A stretch of DNA of 64,000 nt from Caloranaerobacter ferrireducens (GTDB lineage: Bacteria > Bacillota > Clostridia > Tissierellales > Thermohalobacteraceae). The position numbers were made by a program, and so were the translations under genes. Position 1 is the first letter of the stretch, and every line of letters starts with the position of its first letter. The DNA lies in assembly GCF_001730685.1 (NCBI RefSeq), contig NZ_MDJR01000004.1, positions 1 to 64,000 of the forward strand, in the 5' to 3' direction. Shown here in pieces: positions 28,633-37,681 of this stretch. The notes below the pieces were generated by a model. It did not search any database, was not told where the DNA came from, and saw only the letters and a program-made list of their open reading frames with translations.

Positions 28633-31191
28633 TTATTTTCTCTTTTTAATTTCTCTCTTAGATTTATATCTATTTGCCCAGCTTGTAATAGGACTGCTTG
28701 GAACTCCAGGGAACTTAGATTTTGAAGTCCATGGACCTCCAAATATCAAGTCTAAGATATGAAGTGCATTTTTTCCACCTCTAACCATAGACTCCCTACA
28801 AGCTGCACAATAAGTAACCATATAATCAGATTTCGCCTCAGCTGTCCTTCTTTTCATAACTCTTAATGCCAGTTCTGGATTAGCAGGTACTACCATTCCT
28901 CCAAAACCACAGCATCTAGTATTCTCTCTTGAATAAGATAATTCTTCAATTTTATATCCTAATTCGTTTATTATCCATCTAATTCCATCATGTATATCTG
29001 ACCTATCTCTAGTTGAACATGAATCGTGTATTGCAAATGTTATATCACTATTCTTACCTATACCCCTAACATTTTCAGGTAATCCTATTTCAGGTAAAAC
29101 TGTCCATAATGACCTTACTTTTTGGTTTGGACTGTACTCTGAAATTGTTAAGAAACATGATTGACAGGCTACTATTATTTCTTCAGCCCCTAATCTGTCT
29201 ATTTCTGCTTGTAAACCTGCATATCTTTCTTTAAACTTATCAATCTGTCCTAAAGCTTTAGTTGGTTTACCGCAACATTTTAATATTGCACCTGTACCTG
29301 GTAGCTTTTCCTGTAAATACTCTAAAGTCTTACCTACAGCATAAGGATTATACGATGGCAAACTACATCCTGGTATAAATACACGTTTAGTTTTCTTAGC
29401 TTTACCATCTTTTATTGCTATATTAAATAATTTTGAAAATCCTAAAGCTTGATGCACCTCAATTGCATTATGCCCTTTCATTGGAGACTTACCATTGTTA
29501 GCTTTAATCATCTGCTTTCTAATATCCATAAATCTATCTTTTATCTTGAAGTCTTTTGGACATACTAAAGTACACTGACTACACATATTACATGAATATG
29601 GTATTTTAGGATCAATTTCTCCTGTTTCTAATATCTCTTCAAATAAGTCCTTAGGACAATTACAAAAATCCTTTAACATCTCACACTCTTTTACGCATAA
29701 TCTACATTCACATTTTAAGCACCTAGAAGCTTCTTCTTTTGCCTGCTCTTCATTAAAACCTAAGTCTACTTCTTCAAAACTCAATATTCTCTTGCTTGGT
29801 TCAACCTTTGTAGTTTCAACTCTTGGTAAGTTAGGAGTATCATCTTTTATTTCAGTTTCTAACCAAGTCTCATAACTTCCTTCAAATTCCCTATCAGAAT
29901 ACAAATCTTTGCCTTGAAGATATCTATCAATTGAAATTGCAGCCTTTCTTCCCTCTGCCATAGCTTCAATTACAATTGTAGATCTTCCAGATGCATCTCC
30001 TGCAACAAATACATTTTCTAATTTTGTCTGTAAAGTTATAGGGTCAACCTTAAATCTGCCACCTCTTTGTGTTTCTAGCATCCCATCTGAAACAAAAGAA
30101 TTATCTACTGCTTGTCCTACAGCAAAAATAACGTTGTCAACTTCTAGAATTTGCTTATTACTTTCATTGAATTGAGGATTAAACTTCCCTTCTTTATCAA
30201 AAATTGATATACATTCTTTTATTTCAATCCCTACTACTTCACCATCTTTTCCTATTATCTTTTCAGGACCAAAGCTATCATGTATAATTATACCTTCTTC
30301 TTCTGCTTCTTCAATTTCCCAAGTATGAGCAGGCATTGCCTCTCTTGACTCAAGACATACAAGATGTACTTCTTCTGCTCCTACTCTTCTTGCACTCCTA
30401 GCAACATCTATCGCAACATTTCCGCCACCTATAACAGCTATTTTCTTACCTATATTAGCCTTTTTAGTTAAACTCACTTCTCTTAAAAATTCAACAGCAT
30501 TTAAAACTCCATTAAGCTCATGACCAGGTACTGGAATAACTACTCCTTTATGAGCTCCTACTGCTATTAACACTACATCAAAATCTTTCTTTAGTGCTTC
30601 AAATGATATATCTTTTCCAATTTCTACTCCTAGTTTGAACTCAACACCAATCTTTTTTAGTAAGCTATACTCAAAATCTATAATATTTCTTGGCAACCTG
30701 TATTCAGGAATTCCAACTCTCATCATTCCACCTAAAACAGGTAGCTTCTCAAATACTGTTACATTATAGCCTTTTCTTCTTAAGTCTAATGCTGCCTGAG
30801 CTCCAGCAGGTCCTGCACCAATGACTGCAACCCTTTTATCCTTCTCAGTTTCAATACTTAAATTCCAATCTTTTTCATTATCATAGTTATCCGCAACAAA
30901 TCTCTTTAATGCTGCAATTGACATAGGTTGCTTAAACTCTCCTCTTTTACACTTTTCCTCGCAGGGGTGAGCACAAATTCTGCCCAAAGTAGCAGGTAAG
31001 AATAGTTTTTCTCTTATTAACTCAATCGCCTCTTTGTACTTCCCTTCTGCTATCAAATTTACATACCCTTTTACATCAGTATGCATAGGACAAGTAGCTT
31101 CACAATAAGGTGGAGCATCACCCATACAAGTATCTACGATTTCCTTCATTTTTTCCAATACTTCTTTTGGATAAGTAACCTTATTCATCAT
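28633..31191 (-). CDS. Large FAD/NAD(P), Fe-S and CCG-domain oxidoreductase
   Basis: 852 residues in three parts. Residues about 20-110: a GltD-type Fe-S domain with CEATCPMHTD and CAHPCEEKCKRG. Residues about 115-440: a pyridine-nucleotide/FAD module with VAVIGAGPAGAQAALDLRRK, IAVIGGGNVAIDVARSARR and NVFVAGDASGRS. Residues about 480-850: ferredoxin-like clusters (CLKCECRLCVKECEML, CNMCSQCTLVCPKDF) and two CCG domains as in HdrB (PGCSLPSYNP, KCCGKPTKALG, CQSCFLTIS, RCCGFGGMV, YCAACRES). It probably moves electrons from NAD(P)H to a disulfide or sulfur compound; substrate unknown. AAAGGGGG before ATG 31191 fixes the start. Confidence 0.85.
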   Translation of the reverse strand: MMNKVTYPKEVLEKMKEIVDTCMGDAPPYCEATCPMHTDVKGYVNLIAEGKYKEAIELIREKLFLPATLGRICAHPCEEKCKRGEFKQPMSIAALKRFVADNYDNEKDWNLSIETEKDKRVAVIGAGPAGAQAALDLRRKGYNVTVFEKLPVLGGMMRVGIPEYRLPRNIIDFEYSLLKKIGVEFKLGVEIGKDISFEALKKDFDVVLIAVGAHKGVVIPVPGHELNGVLNAVEFLREVSLTKKANIGKKIAVIGGGNVAIDVARSARRVGAEEVHLVCLESREAMPAHTWEIEEAEEEGIIIHDSFGPEKIIGKDGEVVGIEIKECISIFDKEGKFNPQFNESNKQILEVDNVIFAVGQAVDNSFVSDGMLETQRGGRFKVDPITLQTKLENVFVAGDASGRSTIVIEAMAEGRKAAISIDRYLQGKDLYSDREFEGSYETWLETEIKDDTPNLPRVETTKVEPSKRILSFEEVDLGFNEEQAKEEASRCLKCECRLCVKECEMLKDFCNCPKDLFEEILETGEIDPKIPYSCNMCSQCTLVCPKDFKIKDRFMDIRKQMIKANNGKSPMKGHNAIEVHQALGFSKLFNIAIKDGKAKKTKRVFIPGCSLPSYNPYAVGKTLEYLQEKLPGTGAILKCCGKPTKALGQIDKFKERYAGLQAEIDRLGAEEIIVACQSCFLTISEYSPNQKVRSLWTVLPEIGLPENVRGIGKNSDITFAIHDSCSTRDRSDIHDGIRWIINELGYKIEELSYSRENTRCCGFGGMVVPANPELALRVMKRRTAEAKSDYMVTYCAACRESMVRGGKNALHILDLIFGGPWTSKSKFPGVPSSPITSWANRYKSKREIKKRK

Positions 31192-31537
31192 TGACCCCCT
31201 TTTCATTCAATAAAAGTTTATTAACTTCTATTTAATTTGTTAAAATGTCTACAATTAAATTATAATATAAAATTTTATTAACAAATAATAAGCATTGTTT
31301 ATGATGTATAATAATAATTTATTGCATATACACTTTTTGTCAATAGAAATTATTTTACCATAATATCACATACAAGTATAAGATTCAAAATGTAATGTGC
31401 TGCATAATCTATTATATGATATAATATTAATAATACAAGCTAGAATTAAATGCCAATCTTTAAGTTGATTGGGTTTATTTTTTTTTAACACATAACAGAA
31501 ATTAGTATTACTAGAAATTCAAAGAATAGGTGATATC
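31192..31537. other. Divergent regulatory region of oxidoreductase and LysR genes
   Basis: 346 bp, very AT-rich, containing the promoters of both divergent genes. TATAAT occurs near 31419 on the plus strand without a good -35. LysR regulators usually bind T-N11-A repeats in such gaps, but none is clear enough to name. Confidence 0.5.
31453..31486 (+). terminator. Terminator-like hairpin in the LysR leader
   Basis: Stem CCAATC/GATTGG with loop TTTAAGTT, then GTTTATTTTTTTTTT. It stands about 50 bases before the LysR start codon, so it would stop transcription in the leader unless overcome. Confidence 0.5.
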
Positions 31538-32428
31538 ATGAATTTACAGTATCTTAAGGCCTTCTATGTAACTGTAAGAGTTAATAGCATTTCAAAGGCT
31601 GCCAAAATACTCCATCTAACTCAACCAGGATTAAGTATGCAAATACAATCTTTAGAAAAAGAATTACAAGTTAGTTTGCTTAACAGAAGTAATAAAGGTG
31701 TTAAATTAACTGAAGCTGGAAAGATAGTTTTTGATTATGCAAATACTATTCTTTCTCTTCAAGAGAATATAGAAAGAGATCTTGAAAATCTAAAAACCCA
31801 TAAAAAACACTTACTAATAGGCTCTTGTAAAGCAGTAGGAGAATACGCATTACCATGTAGCATATATGTATATAAGCAAGATAATAAAGACGTAGAAATA
31901 AATCTAGAAATTACCAATACGAAAAAAGTTATAGAAAATCTTATTAGTAGAAATACAAACATAGGTATCATACACGGAAATGTTAAAAATAAAGATTTAA
32001 AAATTCTTAAAATCACTTCTGATAAATTACTTTTAGTTACATCGTTACCAGTTATCAAGAAAAAAATCACTTTAGACGAACTAGTTAAACTTCCTCTTAT
32101 TTTCCGCGAAGAAGGTTCTGGTACTAGAGAAACTATAAAAAAAGCTTTAAAATGCCAAGATATTGAAATAGATGATTTAAATATTATATATGAACTCAAT
32201 TCAATGGAAGCTATTAAAACCTCAGTTTTATCTGGAAAAGGTATATCTTTTATTCCTGAGTTATCAATTAAGAGAGAGCTGAGAGATGGATTATTGAAAG
32301 TTATAGAAATAGAAAATATGGAAATCCTATCAGACTTCTATGTAGCTTACAGAAAAGACCACGAATTAAATCCTTATGAGTTAAATTTTATAGATTTTAT
32401 ACGCTCTTCAAAACGTGGTTTCTGTTAA
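31538..32428 (+). CDS. LysR-family transcriptional regulator
   Basis: 296 residues. The N-terminal winged helix-turn-helix (about 1-60) reads MNLQYLKAFYVTVRVNSISK then AAKILHLTQPGLSMQIQSLE. A linker helix and a periplasmic-binding-like effector domain (about 90-290) follow, with EGSGTRETIKKAL and SVLSGKGISFIPELS. Divergent to the oxidoreductase-rhodanese-TVP38 genes, which it probably controls, perhaps in response to a sulfur metabolite. GGTGATATC precedes the ATG. Confidence 0.92.
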   Translation: MNLQYLKAFYVTVRVNSISKAAKILHLTQPGLSMQIQSLEKELQVSLLNRSNKGVKLTEAGKIVFDYANTILSLQENIERDLENLKTHKKHLLIGSCKAVGEYALPCSIYVYKQDNKDVEINLEITNTKKVIENLISRNTNIGIIHGNVKNKDLKILKITSDKLLLVTSLPVIKKKITLDELVKLPLIFREEGSGTRETIKKALKCQDIEIDDLNIIYELNSMEAIKTSVLSGKGISFIPELSIKRELRDGLLKVIEIENMEILSDFYVAYRKDHELNPYELNFIDFIRSSKRGFC

Positions 32429-32452
32429 AAAAGCGGCTTTAGCCGCTTTTTT
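32427..32452 (+). terminator. Terminator of the LysR gene
   Basis: Stem AAAAGCGGCT/AGCCGCTTTT with a 2-base TT at the tip and a T-run (TTTTTT). RepA copy 4 begins immediately after the T-run. Confidence 0.85.
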
Positions 32453-32566
32453 ATAATCCATAGGAAATTATATACCTTATTGAATTGTGGATAATTTAAA
32501 ATATAATTTCCGTAATGGATATAGGCAAAATCCTCCTTATAATTTATTAAAGTTGAAGATTTTGTT
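32453..32566. repeat. RepA copy 4
   Basis: ATAATCCATAGGAAATTATA through CGTAATGGAT, then CAAAATCCTCC...GAAGATTTTGTT. Its far end merges with the stop codon of the next gene: the TAA of the 32565-33578 gene is read from the TAACAAAATC end. Confidence 0.8.
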
Positions 32567-33578
32567 AGATATCACTGATGTATTCCTTTAAAAGTGTCTT
32601 CATAAAATCAATATCTAAATATGCTTTAATCTTTTTGAATGTATCCATATTTTTGATATCTTTGTCTGGTTTTTGATACTCAAGGTATGCAAAAGCACAC
32701 CACGACAATGCCCTTAGATAGAGATATGGCATATATAACCTTACCCTATCTCTAATTTCATTATCTTTACCCCCAAGGCCTTTTATATATTCTTTAAAAA
32801 ATTGTTCCTTTTCTTCAACACTTAAAATATAATCAGCTTTCCAAAGTGTAGTAGTTGGAGCTAAAAACTGTGTTAAATCTTGACAAGGATCACTCAAAAC
32901 AGGTTTCTCCCAATCAATAAGGTAACTCTTTTTATCACCAATTATAAAGTTATGCGAATTTACTTCTGTATTGTTTATTACATGCCATTTATAGTCCGTA
33001 AAATATTTTTCCTTCCACTTATTCTCTTCTGCCCACTCTAGAAATCTATAAAAAAACTTCTTAATATCTTTGTTCACCTTAGGTTCAACCAAGAAATCCT
33101 TGAGTAATTTTTTCCCTTCATTCACTCTGTCTGTAAAAATATTTTCCTCAACAATAAAATTACTTGTATCTATTTTGTTCAAGTCCAAAGAATGTATCCT
33201 AGAAAAAATGTGAGCTGCCTTATTTAAATCTTTATTATACTCTAAAGGTCTTCCATCTAAAAATTCCATAATCAATATTCCATAATTAAAATATGTCTTT
33301 GTATCGTCTACAAAAAATACCTTTGGGGTAACCCCACTTATCTCAAGTCTCTTTAAAGCTTCAAACTCATACCTAATCTGACTTTTAACATCTATTTGAC
33401 TCCCCGTATTTACCCTAAAAACATATTTTTTCTCACCACAATATATAGTAAAGTTTATGTTATACTCACCTTGAGCTAGAAATTTTACTTGAAAGTCATC
33501 TCCAAATTCTAAATAGTGTAACTCTCTATTATTTCTAATATAATCTATGATTTTATCTTTTAGCGTAGTCTTTAACAT
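32565..33578 (-). CDS. Aminoglycoside-phosphotransferase-family kinase-like protein
   Basis: 337 residues, APH/choline-kinase fold: LAQGEYNINFTIYCGEKKYV then FRVNTGSQ (nucleotide loop and lysine region), ILIMEFLDGRPLEYNKD (hinge), HIFSRIHSLDL, the catalytic loop WHVINNTEVNSHNFI, and LIDWEKPVLSDPCQDLTQF for metal binding. The usual HxDxxxxN reads NxExxxxN here, a departure from the family norm. ATG 33578 is chosen over a GTG at 33590 because of GGAG spacing. It sits with two glycosyltransferases; a sugar or amino-alcohol kinase role is inference. Confidence 0.82.
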   Translation of the reverse strand: MLKTTLKDKIIDYIRNNRELHYLEFGDDFQVKFLAQGEYNINFTIYCGEKKYVFRVNTGSQIDVKSQIRYEFEALKRLEISGVTPKVFFVDDTKTYFNYGILIMEFLDGRPLEYNKDLNKAAHIFSRIHSLDLNKIDTSNFIVEENIFTDRVNEGKKLLKDFLVEPKVNKDIKKFFYRFLEWAEENKWKEKYFTDYKWHVINNTEVNSHNFIIGDKKSYLIDWEKPVLSDPCQDLTQFLAPTTTLWKADYILSVEEKEQFFKEYIKGLGGKDNEIRDRVRLYMPYLYLRALSWCAFAYLEYQKPDKDIKNMDTFKKIKAYLDIDFMKTLLKEYISDI

Positions 33579-34260
33579 TTCCCCTATCACTCCAACAATT
33601 TTGTATGAATTTTATGGTATTATGAGGAATTATCTTATCCTTCCAAATACCTTTTTTCATGTTTTCATAAAATGCAAATAAATCTTCCCTTGTATCTATG
33701 TCCCTGTGCTTTTCTATTAACGCAGTCTTCAGCCCCATTCCATTGGCAATATCAATTGTACCCTCTAAAACCGACTTATTACCCCATTTTATATCATTTA
33801 CAAACAATCCCTTGTCCATTTTTTTCAACCCAATGAAGAAATATCCTCCATCGAATGTAGGACCTATTACAACATCATTGTTTTCAAGCTCTTCAAAGGC
33901 TTTTCTTATTTCAAAAGGTTGAATATCGGGTATATCTGACCCCATTAATCCTACCTTTGTATACCCTTTTTCAAAAAGGTATTCCATTGCATTTGACATT
34001 CTCTCACCTAAGTTATCTCCAGTTTGAGGAAAACACTGAATATAATCGGGTAATATGTTCTCTATTAAATAAAGAGAATCTTCTGGAGTAAAAGTTAAAT
34101 ATATATCTATTTCATCTTTGATAAAACTAAATGATTTGAAAATATCTAATAGGAAGGCTTTATGTATTTCAGCACATTCTTTCTTAGTCAATGTGCCAAT
34201 TAGCCTAGTTTTAGTTTTACCTGGTATTGGTATTCTTGTCATCAATATTAGTGCGTCCAT
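33553..34260 (-). CDS. DUF2064/TIGR04282-type glycosyltransferase
   Basis: 235 residues with a GT-A-like nucleotide-sugar fold: MDALILMTRIPIPGKTKTRL at the start, DIYLTFTP, QTGDNLGERMSNAMEYLF, VGLMGSDIPDIQP with the metal-binding Asp-x-Asp-like element, and DVVIGPTFDGGYFFIGL. The family is annotated as rSAM/selenodomain-associated transferase 1 or arsenosugar-type glycosyltransferase and is usually found beside the TIGR04283 partner, as here (2-base gap). Sugar donor and acceptor unknown. Confidence 0.85.
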   Translation of the reverse strand: MDALILMTRIPIPGKTKTRLIGTLTKKECAEIHKAFLLDIFKSFSFIKDEIDIYLTFTPEDSLYLIENILPDYIQCFPQTGDNLGERMSNAMEYLFEKGYTKVGLMGSDIPDIQPFEIRKAFEELENNDVVIGPTFDGGYFFIGLKKMDKGLFVNDIKWGNKSVLEGTIDIANGMGLKTALIEKHRDIDTREDLFAFYENMKKGIWKDKIIPHNTIKFIQNCWSDRGNVKDYAKR

Positions 34261-34262
34261 AT

Positions 34263-34934
34263 CTAGCCTCCCCTATAAATCTTACTTAATTTATCTGGAG
34301 ATACCCCTATTAAATGTAACAATTTGATTTTATGCATCAAAAGTAGTGTTCTAAGTTGGCCTCCTTTTACAAACCTTCTGGCTGACGTACCTATTGGTAC
34401 TTTAATCATAGTCATTTTACCTTTTTTTGCAAGTTTTCTTGACAGTTCCCAATCTTCCATCAACTCAATCTCAGGATATCCTCCTAATTCATCAAAAATG
34501 CTTTTCTTAACGAATATTCCTTGGTCTCCAAAAAATAAGCCAAAATATTTTGCCCTCCAATTAGATGTTACAGCTACAAATTTCATAAAACGTGTATCCA
34601 GGTCATAGAAATATAGAGAAAATCCTCCTCCAATATAACCAGTTTTAATAGCTTCCTCTATTTTTTGTAAAGCTTCTTCATGTACATATGAGTCTGAATG
34701 AACAAACCATAGAATATTTCCCTTTGCATTTTTGGCTCCTTTGTTCATTTGCTTAGCTCTGCCCTTTTCACTCATTATAACTTTGGCATATTTTCTTGCT
34801 ATATTAACCGTATTGTCTACACTACCGCCATCTACAACAATAACCTCTTTGTCTCCTTTTAGTTTATTAATCTGTTTAAGTAAAAACTCTATACTTTTTT
34901 CCTCATTAAGTACAGGTATTATTATAGATATCAT
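34263..34934 (-). CDS. TIGR04283-type family-2 glycosyltransferase
   Basis: 223 residues, GT2 fold: ISIIIPVLNEEKSIEFLLKQ, EVIVVDGGSVDNTV, KGRAKQMNKGAKNAKGNILW, FVHSDSYVHEEAL with a DxD-like motif, GDQGIFVKKSIFDELGGYPE, and LMEDWELSRKL. Known as rSAM/selenodomain-associated transferase 2. It forms a conserved pair with the gene that follows. No ArsM, ArsS or radical-SAM selenodomain gene is in this window. Confidence 0.87.
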   Translation of the reverse strand: MISIIIPVLNEEKSIEFLLKQINKLKGDKEVIVVDGGSVDNTVNIARKYAKVIMSEKGRAKQMNKGAKNAKGNILWFVHSDSYVHEEALQKIEEAIKTGYIGGGFSLYFYDLDTRFMKFVAVTSNWRAKYFGLFFGDQGIFVKKSIFDELGGYPEIELMEDWELSRKLAKKGKMTMIKVPIGTSARRFVKGGQLRTLLLMHKIKLLHLIGVSPDKLSKIYRGG

Positions 34935-34938
34935 AAAA

Positions 34939-35988
34939 TCACCAACTTATACGTTTTTTAGTCCGTTCATCAAAAAATACTGCCTTTTTATAATCTATAT
35001 TAAGAAACACCTCATCACCTACTTGAAAATTAATTTCTGGTTTGCTTAAGCACTTAAAAAGATGTCCTCTTGCAGTAACATTATAGTATATTCTATCCCC
35101 TGCATATCTTCTTGTACTTATTATACCTGGAATTCCCGTACCAATTTCTTTAGGTAATATTTTAATTTCTTCAGATCTAATCATTACTATTACCCTTCTA
35201 TTGCCATTATAATCTATTTCATAAGTTCCAAAATCACTTACAAATTTCCCTTCTTTAATTTCACCTGCTATATAGTTTTTTTCTCCAAAAAAATTGGCAA
35301 CATCAATAGTAATAGGGCTTTGATAAAGTTCTCTTGGAGTACCTATTTGTTTAATCTCTCCATCCATCATTACTACTATCTTATCTGAAGTCATAAGAGC
35401 TTCTTCTTTATCATGGGTAACTAAAATAGTAGTTATATTAAGTTTCCTTTGTATATCACAAATAAAATCTCTCATGGTCTCTTTTAATCTAGTATCTAAA
35501 TTAGAAAATGGTTCATCAAGTAACAAAACCTTTGGTTCTATTGCTAATGCCCTTGCAATTGCCACTCTCTGTCTTTGCCCACCTGAAAGCTCTTTTGGAT
35601 ATTTTTTTTCATGCCCTCTTAATTTAACTAAATCAATCATCTTTTTGACTTTTTCTATCCTTTTTGATTTTTTCACTTTTGCCATTCTCAAGCCAAATCC
35701 TATATTTTCTTCTACAGTCATATGAGGGAAAAGGAGATAATCTTGAAAAACTATAACTGCTCCCCTTTTTTCAACTGGAACATTCATAACAGAATTGCCA
35801 TTAAACACTACATCCCCTTCATCAGGTTTTATAAGCCCTGAAATTATCTTAAGAGTTGTAGTCTTACCACAACCTGAAGGACCTAATAACGAAACCAGCT
35901 CCCCTTCTTTTACCTGTATATTTATATTATTAAGTATCTTTTTACCATCAAAGGTCTTGGAAATATTTTTTAGTAAAATTTCAGACAT
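34939..35988 (-). CDS. ABC transporter ATPase with TOBE domain (YnjD/PotA-like)
   Basis: 349 residues. Walker [13 protein letters not shown] (about 36), Q-loop [20 protein letters not shown], signature [20 protein letters not shown], Walker [14 protein letters not shown]-loop THDKEEA, and a C-terminal TOBE-like domain (about 285-345: [18 protein letters not shown]). It powers the importer made of the next two permeases and the lipoprotein. AGGGGTAGAG precedes the ATG. Confidence 0.9.
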   Translation of the reverse strand: MSEILLKNISKTFDGKKILNNINIQVKEGELVSLLGPSGCGKTTTLKIISGLIKPDEGDVVFNGNSVMNVPVEKRGAVIVFQDYLLFPHMTVEENIGFGLRMAKVKKSKRIEKVKKMIDLVKLRGHEKKYPKELSGGQRQRVAIARALAIEPKVLLLDEPFSNLDTRLKETMRDFICDIQRKLNITTILVTHDKEEALMTSDKIVVMMDGEIKQIGTPRELYQSPITIDVANFFGEKNYIAGEIKEGKFVSDFGTYEIDYNGNRRVIVMIRSEEIKILPKEIGTGIPGIISTRRYAGDRIYYNVTARGHLFKCLSKPEINFQVGDEVFLNIDYKKAVFFDERTKKRISW

Positions 35989-36001
35989 TATACTCTACCC
36001 C

Positions 36002-36808
36002 TTATAGATAAAAATGGTTTTCAGTTTTATAATATATTTTAACAACTTTTTCAACTGACAATAATACAATTAAAACTGTAAAAATAAAGACTACACTGAA
36101 TGCTGAAGCCATCATCCTATCCCCACTCTGGATATATGGAAATAAAAGCATAGAAAATGTAACTATTCTTCCCCCACCTATTAGAAAAGTTAAAAAATAT
36201 TGACTAAAGGAAACTATGAAAATAAGACTTCCTGCTGATATTAAACCTGGAGTTATCAAAGGAAGAGTAATTCTAAAAAAAACCTGCATTGGTCTTGCCC
36301 CTAAAACTCTTGCTTGCATCTCCATTGACTCACCTATTATCTCGAATACATCAGTTAAAATCCTGATTCCATAGGGTAGACATGGAATTAAATGAACTAA
36401 AACAACTCCCCAAAATGTATTAGCGAGTCTCAGTTTTATGAATGCAACATGAATTCCCATAACTACTGTCAATGGTGGAACTATTATCGGTGCTAGTACA
36501 AGTATTTTTATAAATTTTTTTCCTTTAAAATTATAGACTCCTAACGCTTTTGCAGCAGGTATACTTATTATTAATGTTATCAAGGTAACTACAGAAGATA
36601 GCCATACGCTAAATAATAGTACCTTAATAACCTTGTTAGAAAAGCTAAAAATGTATCTATAACCCCTTAAACCAAAACTATCAGGAAATATACGAGGCCA
36701 AGGCCAGTTATTAGTAACGCTCCATATTAATAAAATAATTAGGGGAAAAATTAAAACAAATATAAGAAAATACATTATTCCAGTATATATAAAGTTATTT
36801 TTTTTCAT
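36002..36808 (-). CDS. ABC transporter permease (second of pair)
   Basis: 268 residues, six predicted membrane helices, and a coupling loop MQARVLGARPMQVFFRITLP then LITPGLISAGSL. Spermidine/iron/thiamine-type permease of the MalG side. ATG 36808 is preferred; a GTG at 36817 overlaps the upstream stop (GTGA). Confidence 0.87.
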   Translation of the reverse strand: MKKNNFIYTGIMYFLIFVLIFPLIILLIWSVTNNWPWPRIFPDSFGLRGYRYIFSFSNKVIKVLLFSVWLSSVVTLITLIISIPAAKALGVYNFKGKKFIKILVLAPIIVPPLTVVMGIHVAFIKLRLANTFWGVVLVHLIPCLPYGIRILTDVFEIIGESMEMQARVLGARPMQVFFRITLPLITPGLISAGSLIFIVSFSQYFLTFLIGGGRIVTFSMLLFPYIQSGDRMMASAFSVVFIFTVLIVLLSVEKVVKIYYKTENHFYL

Positions 36809-36813
36809 TTTTA

Positions 36814-37677
36814 TCACCCATTATATTTGGATATCAATTTAAAAGTTCTACTATAAATCCATACAAATAATACAGAAATAAAGGTTAAAATCATATTTAT
36901 TACCATGGTATAAGGACGATTTGTTAAATCTGGATTTGTATATTCAATGTAAGCCTTAACAGGTAGTGTTTTTGGTGTTGTAGGTCCCAATAAATACGGT
37001 ACCTCAAAAGCCCCAAACGAAAAAGCAAAGATTATTATAAAAGAAGAAAATATAGATGGCATAATTAAAGGCAACAGAATATGCCAAAATACCTGTCTGT
37101 TATTAGCTCCAAGATTCAAGGCAACCTCAACGAGTTTATCGTTTATATTACTAAGAATTGTATATACTACCATAGCTATAAAAGGTATCTCTTTCCACAA
37201 ATAAGCTATTATTATCCCAATTCCAACTCTATCAAAAACTAAAGATGGAAATTGACTCTGACTATCTATTATTCCAATATTATAAAATATCCTAGGCACA
37301 ACACCACTCTGTGAAAATAGATTATATACAAGTAAAGCAGCGATTGTATGGGGAACTATGATGGGCAACTTATAGATGAATTCTTCTATGCTCTTTTTAT
37401 GCCTACTCCTTAGGATAGAATAAGCCAGTATAACTCCTACTATTACTGCAATTACAGATGAAATTAAAGAAATGTAAAAACTAAACCTTAAGGACTGTAA
37501 AAAATCTTTATCTGTTAATACTTCAAAATAGTATTTCAGTGTAAAATCCTTTAGCCCTATTACAGAAAAGTATCCAAAACTCTGGACTAATCCCATGATT
37601 AGTCCAGAGATGAATATTCCTATTAATATTGTCAATGCAGGAATCAAAAGTATATACGGTTTTATTTTTGTATTCAA
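36814..37677 (-). CDS. ABC transporter permease (first of pair)
   Basis: 287 residues from a TTG at 37677 (GAGGGTGAG upstream); a GTG at 37689 is an alternative. Six membrane helices, coupling loop VEVALNLGANNRQVFWHILL then PLIMPSIFSSFI. In E. coli YnjC the two permease halves are one polypeptide; here they are separate genes. Confidence 0.85.
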   Translation of the reverse strand: MNTKIKPYILLIPALTILIGIFISGLIMGLVQSFGYFSVIGLKDFTLKYYFEVLTDKDFLQSLRFSFYISLISSVIAVIVGVILAYSILRSRHKKSIEEFIYKLPIIVPHTIAALLVYNLFSQSGVVPRIFYNIGIIDSQSQFPSLVFDRVGIGIIIAYLWKEIPFIAMVVYTILSNINDKLVEVALNLGANNRQVFWHILLPLIMPSIFSSFIIIFAFSFGAFEVPYLLGPTTPKTLPVKAYIEYTNPDLTNRPYTMVINMILTFISVLFVWIYSRTFKLISKYNG

Positions 37678-37681
37678 TATT

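Noticed and set aside
33553-34934. Arsenosugar biosynthesis locus
   Set aside because: The two glycosyltransferase families carry that label, but no ArsM or ArsS gene is present; the sulfur context is stronger.
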